NCBI RefSeq assembly: GCF_000002875.2 | Contig: NC_009388.2 | Coordinates: 267,501-331,500, forward strand | Length of the DNA stretch: 64,000 nucleotides | Reading direction: 5' to 3' | Source: Leishmania infantum JPCM5 | Taxonomy: Eukaryota; Euglenozoa; Kinetoplastea; Trypanosomatida; Trypanosomatidae | Shown: positions 12,008 to 21,125 of the stretch, in pieces | How the letters are laid out: every line of letters begins with the position of its first letter | How positions within the stretch are numbered: position 1 is the stretch's first letter | The notes under the pieces: model-generated | Database searches by the model: none | Seen by the model: the letters and a program-made list of their open reading frames with translations, nothing else | What the model was told of the DNA's origin: nothing | Translations under genes and position numbers: made by a program

Positions 12008-12694
12008 TTACGCCGTCGCCTCCGCCGACTTGGACGCCTCGCTCTCCACCTTCTTGGCGGCGGTGCCTTCCTCCGGTTGCCACCCCTCGCAGAGGTCCAC
12101 CCACTCAACGGCGTTCGACGCGTACTGCTCGAGCTCATCGACCGTGACCTTGATGCCAGTGTTCGTCGTCCCCGCCGCCGGGTACACATATGGGAAGCGC
12201 TTCAGCGAGACGTCCAGGTATACCCTGACGTCATCGTTGAGGCCGAAGGGGCACACGCCTCCGGGCGGGAAGCCTGTGTACGGCTCCACCTCCTCGCGCT
12301 TCAGCATCTTGGGCTGACACGCAAACTTTTCCTTGTACTTCTTCGCGCTCACCTTCGCGTCGCCCGCCGCCACAATCACAATGATGTTGGCGTCGCCAGG
12401 GGCGGTGGCGGTGGGCGGGCCAGCGGGCGAGGCGCTCGCGCGGTCGCTCCCCGCCGCCCCGCTGCCGTCCTGCTGCTGCGCGCGCACTTCCCTCATCATC
12501 TTCTGGTGCGCCTTCGCCTCCGCCTTGCTCGTCGGTTTCTTCAGAAGGAACGACAGCGACTTGGCGATGTGCGCCGGATCGCACCCCAGCCGGATCGCCG
12601 CGAGCTCGACGGTGGCGCTGCTCTCGGCGAACGCCTGGACGCGCTCAGCCAGGTGCGGCGCCTTGGCGATGAGGTGCTGCCTGCAGCGCTCCAT
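12008..12694 (-). CDS. YbaK/ProX-type aminoacyl-tRNA deacylase domain protein
   Basis: The 228-residue protein starts at MERCRQHLIAK; upstream sequence in frame is Pro/His-rich and looks like UTR. The YbaK fold is visible as the N-terminal helix with AESSATVELAAIRLGCDP, then IAKSLSFLL (Lys45 in the position of the conserved editing-domain lysine), DANIIVIVAAGDAKVS, and the signature GFPPGGVCPFGL at residues 141-152. An Ala/Ser/Pro-rich insert lies at residues about 75-100, and the tail is Glu/Lys-rich. Family members hydrolyse mischarged tRNA, for example Cys-tRNA(Pro) or Ala-tRNA(Pro), acting in trans when they stand alone as here. The actual tRNA substrate cannot be read from the sequence. 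No targeting peptide is obvious, so a cytosolic place is likely. Confidence 0.85.
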   Translation of the reverse strand: MERCRQHLIAKAPHLAERVQAFAESSATVELAAIRLGCDPAHIAKSLSFLLKKPTSKAEAKAHQKMMREVRAQQQDGSGAAGSDRASASPAGPPTATAPGDANIIVIVAAGDAKVSAKKYKEKFACQPKMLKREEVEPYTGFPPGGVCPFGLNDDVRVYLDVSLKRFPYVYPAAGTTNTGIKVTVDELEQYASNAVEWVDLCEGWQPEEGTAAKKVESEASKSAEATA

Positions 12695-13254
12695 TTCCAC
12701 GCCGGCTGTTGCTGTGGGACGGTGCTGGGAATGCTCGGTGGCGGTGGGCGATGCGGAGAAGTGAGAGGGAGGGGGTGGGTGGTGGTGGTGGTCTTCGTGT
12801 CGGCGTGCGTGAAAGTAGTAGAGAGGGATGGGCAAGAGGGCTGAAGAGAACATGAGGCGCTGTGGAGCGACGCTGGAGGCTGTGGCGGTGATGCAACTCG
12901 ACCCGCCAGTGAGCATGCAGAGCACAACGAAGCGAGGGAGGGTGAGGGAGCCGCCGCCCCTCCCTCCCTCTCCCCCTCCCAAAGGGTTACTCGTGCGCAC
13001 CCGTACACAGAGGAGGGCATGCCTGTGCGTGCGCGCTTGGCGGGGACTCCTCTGTTTCGCTTCCTCTCGTCGCTGTCGCGATAGAGAGGCAGGGCGGGTG
13101 GGGACAGTCGGGTGAGGGACGGGCACTGGCGCGCAGAGAGCCGCACGCGCGCTCAACATCAACACCTCCGACGTGATTGTGCATGTGGTGTGGGCGCGTA
13201 CGTGCGTTTCAGGCAGAGGAGGTGCTCCCGAGAACAACGGCGCGTGTGCACCAG
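12695..13254. other. Intergenic spacer
   Basis: No gene is seen. A plus-strand purine block at about 12755-12780 gives a CT-rich tract on the sense strand upstream of the YbaK-type start and is a likely splice signal. A plus-strand pyrimidine block lies at about 12950-12980. Confidence 0.65.
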
Positions 13255-16200
13255 TTACAGCAAGCGAGAGACGGCTTTTGTGTAGCCGGCAAAGACATCA
13301 GTCGTCCGCGCTGGCTGCTCAGCCGTTGTACGAAGACACTGATGCTGGGGAGAACGCGAGGAGGACGAAGCCGCGGAGGCGCGCCGCCGCTGCGCAGAGT
13401 CCCGAATCGCTACAGATGCGTATCGCGATGCTGCCGCTTTCTGTTGCTCTTGTTCCTCCACTTCCGGCCTCTCAGCCGCCTCCAGCTGACGCCTCGCTTC
13501 GATCCGCGTCTTGGCGAGCTGTACGGCTGCGTTGACCCGCGGCGCGGCACGTAGAACGTCGTCTGGCATGTAGTACCTGCCTCTCAGAGCGGCGGCGGGG
13601 TCGCTTGCGTACGCCGCGTGTGGGCGAGTGCAGCACAGAAGACCAGCCTTCACCAACGCTTCATGCACGACGACGGCGCGTCGCCAGTAGGCTGAGGCTG
13701 CTATTCGGTGGTATGCCACCGCCGCCGCTGCCGTGTACTCGTCCGTCTGGGAGGCGGGCGGCGGCCGTGGCGGGCGGCGACTCCGCATCACCTGCAGAAT
13801 CCAGGCATACGCCAGCTCGATCACGAATGGGTGATGGGGGCTATCGGCCGTGGCAGTGCTTGTGTATTTGCCGCGGCGCATCAACGACGCGTCGGGCCCA
13901 CCGATGGTGCCCCACGCTTGCGGCAGCTGCGCCGTGGCCTCCAGCAGCGTCAGCAGCGCCCGCGACAGAAACGCCGGCGCAAAGGTACGCGCGACGGCGT
14001 CGAGGGACGTGATGCCGCGCGAGGTGTCATCAAGCATCAAGCCGAGCAGCTCCCGCATCTTGCGCACCAGCCGCGCACGCACGTCCTCTCCTGACGTCCC
14101 CGCCGCCCCTGCTCCCGCCTCGCGTGGGGGCGGCACCGCCGCAATTGTGCGCATGTGAAAGCGGCAGAGCGCCTCTACGGTGCCAGGGAGGGCGTGCAGG
14201 TCAATGAAAGTGAGCGACGCCGCAGAGTTGGAGGCGGGCGGCTCCGGTGGCGGGGCTGGGGTGACACCGCACGGCGTCGAGGCCTCCACCGAAGGTGTGC
14301 TTGACGCTGTGGAGACAGAGGCGGCGAAAAACCCGCGCGATCGGCGGTGAGTCGCAGGCGTGGTGTAGGAGGCAGAGGAGGAGAGCAGGCGCAAGTCCGC
14401 TTCCCCACCTTCTTCCCACTCCGCCAACACCGCCTCGTGATCTTCGCCGTCGTCGGTGCCCGCCCTCGTGGTGAGATGCGTCGATTCGCCTGTGGCACCG
14501 TCTCCGCCGTCCTGGGCCCACTGCGAAACAAGGCCGTTTGTGCCGCCTTCCACGTCGGCGTCGCCGTCCATCCCTGCCGCTCGGCCCTGCCGCGGTGCCT
14601 GCCCCATTTCCGTACGCGCCTTCAACGCGCCGCGACGACGCAGCAGCAGCGTGATGAGGCTGTCTTGCAGCACCTCCAACAAGGCAACATCGCCGCTGCG
14701 GTTCTCGCGCCGGCCAACAAGCCCCACCACCACAAGGGCAGACTCAGGGTGGGCGCGGACGTACCCCGTCAGCGGCGCCGCGAGCGCGGCGGCGAGGCCG
14801 TCGTGCCACCACTGAAGCTTGCTCAGCGCCCGAGTCAGGAAGAGGAAGCTGGTGGCGTTCATTCTCAGCATGCGGGCCGACGTGTCTGCCGCGTCGATGG
14901 AGTTCGTTGCCGCGCCTGCCATTGATGCAGGGAGATGCCCTTGCTGGCCGTTCATCAGTGCCAGCGACAGGGCCTCCGCCAGGTGGTGGAACAGACGGCC
15001 GTTCGCCACGGGGTGGTTGCTCTGCTCGAGCGCGCGGCGCCGCACCGCTGCCGCGGCGGACACCAAACACGGATCGGTGGCGCCTGCGGCGATGACAGTG
15101 GCCTCTGTACCTTCGGCGTCGACCACACTCGTGCCATCGCGCAGTTCGGCAGCGGAGGGGTGGACGCCGTGGGGCTCTTGGGTGGCGAACTGCCGCAGAT
15201 ACGAAAGGCGCAGGAGTTGTGCCTGGAAGCGCGCCAGCGTGTCGAAGAGAAGGCTGTACTCCTCCAGCGTAAACGCCCGGGCGGTGGACTCTGGCCCCGG
15301 CGTCGCGGCTTCCGCGGAGCCGCACCGTTCCAAGTGGACGACAATGGAGTCTACGAGCGTCTTCAGAACCGCTTCCATGTGCAACAGCCTCTGCTGCGCG
15401 AGGAGGTGGAGAACCTGCAGCGACGCCGTAGCGTCCATGCGCGACACCTCGCGCGAGAGCCACTGGAGCAGAAGGCGAGAGAGACGCGCATAAAACGGCG
15501 TTTCGGGTAACGAAAGACGGTCACAAGGGTGCTGCTGCTGCTGCTGAGGCGGCTTGCCATCAGTGCAGAGCGTCGCCGTTGCTGCCGCACCCGCTGATGC
15601 CGCTGCGGCAGATGTGTTCTGCGGTGAACTTTTTACCTCTGCTTCCATGACGCACAGGTCCATCCGCTTGAGCACGCTCAGCACCGCGGTGAGAAGTCGC
15701 TGATTCGCCATGAATGTGCGTGCCGCTGACGGCATCACGTCCTCGGCCTCCGATGCCTGTTTACATGCCGCGCGTCTGCGCCTCTTCGCACGACACGCGT
15801 CGCTGTCGTCGCCATCGGCGGCACCATCAGCCACAGCGGAGGTGGTGGGCGTAGGAGACCATCGACGGACCACTTCATGCAGGCACTGCATCATGCTGCT
15901 GTAGTCGAGCCTGCCCAGACGGCTCTCGAGTTCGGTGCAGAGCTGCGCCTCCGTAAGGGTGGTCAGTCGGGCCGCGTAGAGAGGAGAGAGGCTGATCAGC
16001 GACCGATGCACTGCCGCCTCCCCGCACTGCTGCTTCCTCGGCTGAGGAGGCGTGTAATAGCTCGCAGGTGTGCCTCCACTGGTGGCGCCTACGCTGCTGA
16101 TCGAGCGCCACTGCGATGCTGGTTCAGACCTGCCTTGCGGCGCGTCGGCGCTACCGCCACGATTGACCTCCTGTGGTGTGCCTAAGGGCGACGCCGCGGC

Positions 16201-16557
16201 GGCGGCCGCCGCTATTGTTGTCGCTGTCATCGGCGCAGCTGCGTCACCGCGGCTACTGTGACCGCCTTGATCCTGTTGAGCGCCCCCTGCGTTGTCCGAG
16301 CTCAGCTGCTGGAACACCTTGGCGAGATCGCCCAAGGACACACCACCGCCGCTGCTGCTGGCGGTTCCACCAACACCCGTGTCGCGGTGGCAGTGCGGCG
16401 TGTTAGGCGGTGCGGGGGTGGTGGTGAGCGGCGTCTGTGATGTTGACACGGACAGTGAGCCGGCTGGCACGCTGACGCTCTCACGACAGCCGTAGCAGAG
16501 GCTTCGTCGCCACAGCGCAGTGCTGCACCGCGCCGAAACACCCAGGCGCGACTTCAT
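13255..16557 (-). CDS. Conserved-looking hypothetical protein, probably mitochondrial, helical repeats
   Basis: The protein has 1100 residues from the ATG at 16557 (MKSRLGVSARCSTALWRRSLC); an ATG six codons upstream at 16575 is an alternative start. The N terminus is rich in Arg and Ser with no acidic residue, as in a mitochondrial presequence. After a disordered stretch the sequence is dominated by leucine-rich amphipathic helices, for example LDYSSMMQCLHEVVRRW, MDATASLQVLHLLAQQRL, EEYSLLFDTLARFQAQ and RMNATSFLFLTRALSKLQWW. This spacing resembles the helical-repeat proteins (PPR, octotricopeptide or FASTK-like) that serve mitochondrial RNA metabolism in trypanosomatids. No RAP domain or catalytic motif is visible. 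The tail is basic and Ser/Arg-rich. Function is not assigned. Confidence 0.75.
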   Translation of the reverse strand: MKSRLGVSARCSTALWRRSLCYGCRESVSVPAGSLSVSTSQTPLTTTPAPPNTPHCHRDTGVGGTASSSGGGVSLGDLAKVFQQLSSDNAGGAQQDQGGHSSRGDAAAPMTATTIAAAAAAASPLGTPQEVNRGGSADAPQGRSEPASQWRSISSVGATSGGTPASYYTPPQPRKQQCGEAAVHRSLISLSPLYAARLTTLTEAQLCTELESRLGRLDYSSMMQCLHEVVRRWSPTPTTSAVADGAADGDDSDACRAKRRRRAACKQASEAEDVMPSAARTFMANQRLLTAVLSVLKRMDLCVMEAEVKSSPQNTSAAAASAGAAATATLCTDGKPPQQQQQHPCDRLSLPETPFYARLSRLLLQWLSREVSRMDATASLQVLHLLAQQRLLHMEAVLKTLVDSIVVHLERCGSAEAATPGPESTARAFTLEEYSLLFDTLARFQAQLLRLSYLRQFATQEPHGVHPSAAELRDGTSVVDAEGTEATVIAAGATDPCLVSAAAAVRRRALEQSNHPVANGRLFHHLAEALSLALMNGQQGHLPASMAGAATNSIDAADTSARMLRMNATSFLFLTRALSKLQWWHDGLAAALAAPLTGYVRAHPESALVVVGLVGRRENRSGDVALLEVLQDSLITLLLRRRGALKARTEMGQAPRQGRAAGMDGDADVEGGTNGLVSQWAQDGGDGATGESTHLTTRAGTDDGEDHEAVLAEWEEGGEADLRLLSSSASYTTPATHRRSRGFFAASVSTASSTPSVEASTPCGVTPAPPPEPPASNSAASLTFIDLHALPGTVEALCRFHMRTIAAVPPPREAGAGAAGTSGEDVRARLVRKMRELLGLMLDDTSRGITSLDAVARTFAPAFLSRALLTLLEATAQLPQAWGTIGGPDASLMRRGKYTSTATADSPHHPFVIELAYAWILQVMRSRRPPRPPPASQTDEYTAAAAVAYHRIAASAYWRRAVVVHEALVKAGLLCCTRPHAAYASDPAAALRGRYYMPDDVLRAAPRVNAAVQLAKTRIEARRQLEAAERPEVEEQEQQKAAASRYASVAIRDSAQRRRASAASSSSRSPQHQCLRTTAEQPARTTDVFAGYTKAVSRLL

Positions 16558-18006
16558 ACAATTATGTATATGCATATACCCCCACTGAGGGTGCCGCAAC
16601 GAGCTGGGCTCGCGCGCTTCGTAGTGTCTGAGCTCAGTCTCCTTCGTGGGCCGCGGATGTGCCTTCGCGGTGCTCCTGCTGTTTTGGGAGGACGTTGGTG
16701 GTCATGGGGAAAGGTGCTCGTGTGCGTGGAGATGAGGAGCCGCGGCGGAGATGGTGGGATGTGTGGAGGCGCAGCCGTAGGGATGATCATGTCAGGCGGT
16801 GCGGTGAGTCGGGGGGGGGGCGGAGGGGGGCGGAGGCGTCGCTGACCACGCGCAGACCATCACAGACAGCGCGAGCGGAGGCAATACAATGCCGGCTGCG
16901 GCCCTTCGACAGGCGCGCGCACACGCCTCACGCGCGTACGCGAGGTGAGGTGAAGAGGCATCAAGAGAAAGGCTTTGGCTCCCATGGGCAAGGGTGGCAC
17001 ACCATACATGCACCGAGGGCACCCACACGGAGATACGCACGCAGACGGACAGGGTATGGAGGGGGGAGTTGGGCAACAGACATACATACATAATGTGGGA
17101 CGGCACAGGCAGCAACAAGATCGTGTACATCGAGCAGCGCTGCCAGTCATGATGACCGGCGTTTTGTGCCGTGCGGGAGGGAGCGTGTGGGCGACAGAGG
17201 ATGCAGAGCCGCCGCCGCCGCCCACCCACACAGACGCGACGAGGCCACACACACGCACATCACGCGCGACAGTGATGACGAGGGGGGGGTGAGACGCGTA
17301 TGTGCGCCCGTACGCGCAGGAAGGGGCGTGGGCCTCGCAGGGAGGGTGCTGAAGACGCGGACGTGGACAGCTCAGCTACGCAGGCACACCGACACAGGTC
17401 CACCGCACGCGCAGCCATGAGTGCACGATGGGCTGAGGGTCAGTAAGGGAGATGCCGAAAGGGAGTGGGGTCGGCAGGGCGCACTCCCCAACATACAGGC
17501 GCCGGCCTCCGCCTCACGGGGGCGGGCTTCCAGATTTACCGTGGAGGAGCACACCACACTGGCTCTCTCAGCACGCCCCGCGCGCGAGAACGCGACTCAC
17601 GGAGTCGACACCGTTTACGTGGCTCCCCCATCTCGTCCCATCCTTCCGTCTTGCGCTACTCCCAAAGAGAGGGAAGAGAGGAAGAACCCTCCTCCCCTCC
17701 GCTGCCTCCTCCTCCCGTCGTGGTGTCTAATCAAGAATGTGAGGGGCACGCGGTCGCGTACAAAGGACGCGGTTCCTCGAGATCTGCGGTGGTGAGAAGA
17801 GACTACAGGAGGCGAACAGAGGAAAGATCGGTGCTGGGTGAAGCACGTCACTGGACGGATGCAGAAGGGTACGTTGACTCGCGCCTCGTCATCCCTCCTT
17901 TCTCTCTCTCTCTCTCCTCTTTCCCTCTTGTGTTCTTGTCGCCGCCTCTACGATAAAGAATAGTGAAGCGATGCTACCGGGCGCTTCTCTTCCGGCTCGT
18001 CTGCCA
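16558..18006. other. Long intergenic spacer (1.45 kb), no gene seen
   Basis: It contains G runs near 16810-16830 and 17281-17289 and a CT-rich run at about 17898-17930 on the plus strand. Small open frames are present on both strands, but they are Arg/His/Pro-rich shadows of UTR sequence. No tRNA- or snRNA-like element was recognised by eye. Confidence 0.6.
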
Positions 18007-19221
18007 TCAGCCGTCCAGCAACTTGCCGGGTGTGCAGAGAATGAGCCGACTCTGATCGATCTGCTCCAGCGACTGCGGCGGCACTCGGACGTACGGTGCC
18101 GGAAACAACGCATCGACGCAGCGGTAGCGTGCCAGTTGGCTGGCCACTAAGCTGCGTAGCGGGGAGGGGGCGGCGTCGCTGGCTGCAGCCTCCGCTGCCG
18201 CTGCTGCTGATGACGCCTGCCATTGTGTATCGAGACCACTCACGGTGGTGTTGGCAGCTTCGGCAGCGGCGAGAGCGCGGGCTCGTTCCTGATCCGCTGC
18301 CCCCTCGATCGCGCGACGCAGTCGCATCATCATTGGCGTAGGGGACGTCAAGTGGCGATACGGACACACAACGTGGCAGCCGACAAGAGTTGTGTCCGCG
18401 TCACTGATGCCGATAATGAGCGAGCGCACATGCAGCGCCATGTCGCCCTGCGCTGGTGCTGCTGTTGCCCGCTGCGTGGCCGAGGGCCGCATGACGAGCT
18501 GGTACAGGTACTCGGCGAGGCGGTACGGCCGGCTGCGCAGCGGCACGGTGCGGAGGGTCTTGCGGGATGCAACAATGTCAAGGACGAGGTTCACACGGAG
18601 TCCGGCCGAGTAGCGGTTCGCTGACGATTCGCCCTCACCGGCGCCCCCCACCTCGCGCGCGGCGAGACCGTTGGCGGCGTCGCTCATGTCGGGTCCGCGC
18701 CACGTCGGCCACGCGTCTCGCAACGCGCGGTGCACACCTGTCAGACGTTTCCGGTCGCTCTTGGCGGATGTCCCCGTCGCCGCCGTCATGGCCGGAGGTA
18801 ACGACAGCACCCCGCCACCGCTGCCTACGCGCAGGACCTCTGCCATCTGTTCTTCGCTCGTCAGCGAGTGGAAGAAGGCGCAGCTGATGTCGTACTGCCG
18901 CTGCGCCTCTCGCATCATGCATCGCACCTTCCTCTCCAGTTTCGCCTGCGCGGCTGCCTCGGAGGTGAGGAAGGAAAGCGTGTACTGCCCGTACACCCAC
19001 ACGGAGTTGTCTGGAGAGCAGAGGAGATGGTCGGGAAGGTCGGCGAAGACATGAAAGGACGGAGAAGGTGATGGTGGTGACGGGGCCGCTGATGCCGCCT
19101 TGGAGGCCTGCTTGAGCGCCGACATCGTGACGCCACGCGTTGGACGCTTGCCACCCGCACTGGCGTTCGCCGTCAGCTGCAGCACCGAAGGCAGCGTCGC
19201 AGAGGACGCCGGAGCGGCCAT
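18007..19221 (-). CDS. Hypothetical protein, no recognised domain
   Basis: The protein has 404 residues from the ATG at 19221 (MAAPASSATLPSVLQL). A short Ala/Ser/Pro region is followed by an apparently folded core: FHVFADLPDHLLCSPDNSV, VYGQYTLSFLTSEAAAQAKL, and a long basic helix KLERKVRCMMREAQRQYDI. The second half contains VNLVLDIVASRKTLRTVPL, PYRLAEYLYQLVM and a C-terminal SRLILCTPGKLLDG. An Ala-rich helix lies around residues 290-345. It has no signal peptide or membrane segment. The 3' end of a helicase can contain a TPGKLLD string, but no other helicase motif occurs here, so that resemblance is treated as chance. Function is unknown. Confidence 0.75.
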   Translation of the reverse strand: MAAPASSATLPSVLQLTANASAGGKRPTRGVTMSALKQASKAASAAPSPPSPSPSFHVFADLPDHLLCSPDNSVWVYGQYTLSFLTSEAAAQAKLERKVRCMMREAQRQYDISCAFFHSLTSEEQMAEVLRVGSGGGVLSLPPAMTAATGTSAKSDRKRLTGVHRALRDAWPTWRGPDMSDAANGLAAREVGGAGEGESSANRYSAGLRVNLVLDIVASRKTLRTVPLRSRPYRLAEYLYQLVMRPSATQRATAAPAQGDMALHVRSLIIGISDADTTLVGCHVVCPYRHLTSPTPMMMRLRRAIEGAADQERARALAAAEAANTTVSGLDTQWQASSAAAAAEAAASDAAPSPLRSLVASQLARYRCVDALFPAPYVRVPPQSLEQIDQSRLILCTPGKLLDG

Positions 19222-19661
19222 GCTTCCCACTGTGTGCTTCGCTCAGAGAGAGAGAGAGAGGGGTGGGTGATTGAGGAGGGCGCAACGGGCGAGGTGGTGG
19301 GTGTGCACATAACCGTATCCAAGCCCCCCATCACGCTCATAATGGTGCCGCCGGCGGCGGCGTCTTCGTGCGTCATGTCGATGAAGGGAGGGCGAGGCAA
19401 ACAGAGAAGGGAAGAGCAGCGGCTGCATCGCATCGTGTGTGTGTGTGCCACCAAACCATATCACGTACTTCTCCTCTTGGACTCGCCTACACGCGTGCTG
19501 TTTGGTTTTCTGTGATGTACGAGACTCTTACTGCTTGACGCACAGGTTAGGGGTGGAGGAGGGGGTGGGGGTCGTAGTGGTGGTGTGTGTTTGGGGGGGG
19601 AGCGTGTCTTCTCCGGCGTGTGCTCGAACGTGGACTGGGCATGCCGTCGAGAACCACAAAT

Positions 19662-19695
<34 letters not shown>

Positions 19696-20133
19696 CTTTA
19701 CGCGTAACTGCGCATGCCCGTGAGTCGGCGCGCGCGCAAGGGGGTCTTTCATCCTGATGCATGCATCTGCCGCCCTCCGTGCGCACCGGCTTCGCTCCTG
19801 CTGTTCGGCTCATCCTCCTTCCTCATCCACGCCGTGCCTGCGTCCGCAGAGCGTGCGCGCATCGCTGGAGCCTCCATCGTCGCCCTCCCCTTCCTTCCCC
19901 TCCCACACAGCGAGGGAGGAGGGGGCAGCGATGGAGGTGGAGAGGATGGGTGGGCCGTGCGGAAAGGAATAGAGAGTGTGAAAAAAAAAGCGTCAGGCAC
20001 ACGGACGTTGTCACAGGCGCACGCATCACGACGCTTGCGTTGCTGCGCGCCCGGCGTGTGCATAGGGGAGGGGGAGGGAGGGCAGCGCAATGACGGCGAT
20101 GAAGAATGCGCCGGACTGTTGATGCCGTCTTCC
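19222..20133. repeat. Intergenic spacer with AG, GT and CA/TA microsatellites
   Basis: No gene is seen. Visible repeats are an AG run at 19246-19260, a GT run near 19435-19450, a compound CA then TA microsatellite at 19661-19695, and an A9-10 run near 19980. Confidence 0.75.
19242..19266 (-). promoter_or_regulatory. Candidate polypyrimidine tract and splice acceptor
   Basis: On the minus strand, CCC is followed by eight CT units and TGAGC, with the AG at 19243-19242. This lies only about 20 bases from the ATG at 19221, an unusually tight and clear spliced-leader acceptor. Confidence 0.55.
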
Positions 20134-20388
20134 TCACATCGTCTTGGTGTTCCTCTTGAGCGCGTTCACCTCCTCAGCGCTGAAGCCTTCCCTCCGCAGA
20201 CACGCGTAGAACGCTTCTATTTCGGTCTCGCACTCGTCCACGTTCCTGAGGAGCGTGCACTCATCACGGGCGCGGCGCTCCTGCGGGCAGGCGCAGCAAA
20301 TTCTGCAGCTGGGTGTCTTGGACGACTGCCGCTGGTCCTGCTGCTGAGGCGGCGCCGCACCACCCACAGATGATGTGCTGTTCCCCAT
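20134..20388 (-). CDS. COX17: Cytochrome c oxidase copper chaperone COX17
   Basis: The small protein (84 residues) carries the COX17 signature CCACPQERRARDEC at residues 31-44 and a second half ending EAFYACLRREGF. The twin CX9C pairs are Cys34/Cys44 and Cys53/Cys63, and the Cys31-Cys32 pair is the copper site. COX17 hands copper to SCO1 and COX11 in the mitochondrial intermembrane space for cytochrome oxidase assembly. The start at 20388 gives MGNSTSSVGG, which fits a consensus for N-myristoylation (Gly2 and Ser6), an unexpected feature for this family. Residues 1-27 are otherwise a Gln/Ser-rich extension relative to the roughly 63-residue human protein. It would be missed by annotation cut-offs because it is short. 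Confidence 0.93.
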   Translation of the reverse strand: MGNSTSSVGGAAPPQQQDQRQSSKTPSCRICCACPQERRARDECTLLRNVDECETEIEAFYACLRREGFSAEEVNALKRNTKTM

Positions 20389-20552
20389 GATGGTGCCCGC
20401 CGTATGACGTCGGATGTGTGTAGCGAGCAAGAGGAAGACCCTCACACGAGCTCCGCAAAGGCCGTGGCGGTGGCAAATCGAAGTACGCGCGTGTGGTGGT
20501 GGAGTGAAGGGTTGGTGGAGGCTGGTAGAGGCACTATAAGCCTGCGCACCGC

Positions 20553-20593
<41 letters not shown>

Positions 20594-21125
20594 AGAGGCA
20601 GATGGGGAGGTGGGTTGAGGAGGTGGCGATGGTGAGACGGCTGTGGTGCGAGAGAAGGCACGCAGCTGCTAGGTGCGGATGCGCGGCAGAGGAGGGGTGT
20701 GCCCGGGAGATGGAGACATCTCTCCACTGCTCCCTCTCCGCGCGGCGAGGGGACCACCGCCGCAGCGATGGTCGCACGCCCCCGCCCCCCTTCTCTCTCT
20801 ACGATCATCCAGGCGCACACTCAAGCGCGCCGAGCAGCTTGACACCGCCCTATCATTGCAGTCGACTCACGTGCTGCGGAGGGAGGGGCGGTTACACTTA
20901 CACACATGTACGTGCACTCATCACTGATGTGACGCCACGCGGCTCACCGGCAACGGATCTGCTGTGCGGGCAGGCAGCAGTTCGCGCGATCGGGTCTCGT
21001 GCACCTCTCCTGCCTGCTCGCCCTGCACCGGCTGCCAAAGCCCCGCCGCTGCGCTGGGCACATGCACAAAACATTACACGTCTTCCGTTGCTTCCGTGCC
21101 AGAAGCGATACGCGCACGCATTCGC
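20389..21125. repeat. Intergenic spacer with CA microsatellite
   Basis: No gene is seen. A perfect CA repeat occupies 20556-20588 (TG on the sense strand). The remainder is mixed UTR-like sequence. Confidence 0.75.

Noticed and set aside
16558..18006. Possible tRNA or snRNA gene in the 1.45 kb spacer
   Set aside because: I found no A/B-box-like pair or cloverleaf by eye. A covariance-model search would decide it.
18007..18060. TPGKLLD string as a helicase motif in the unknown protein
   Set aside because: No other helicase motif is found, and the string is at the very C terminus, so the match is probably chance.
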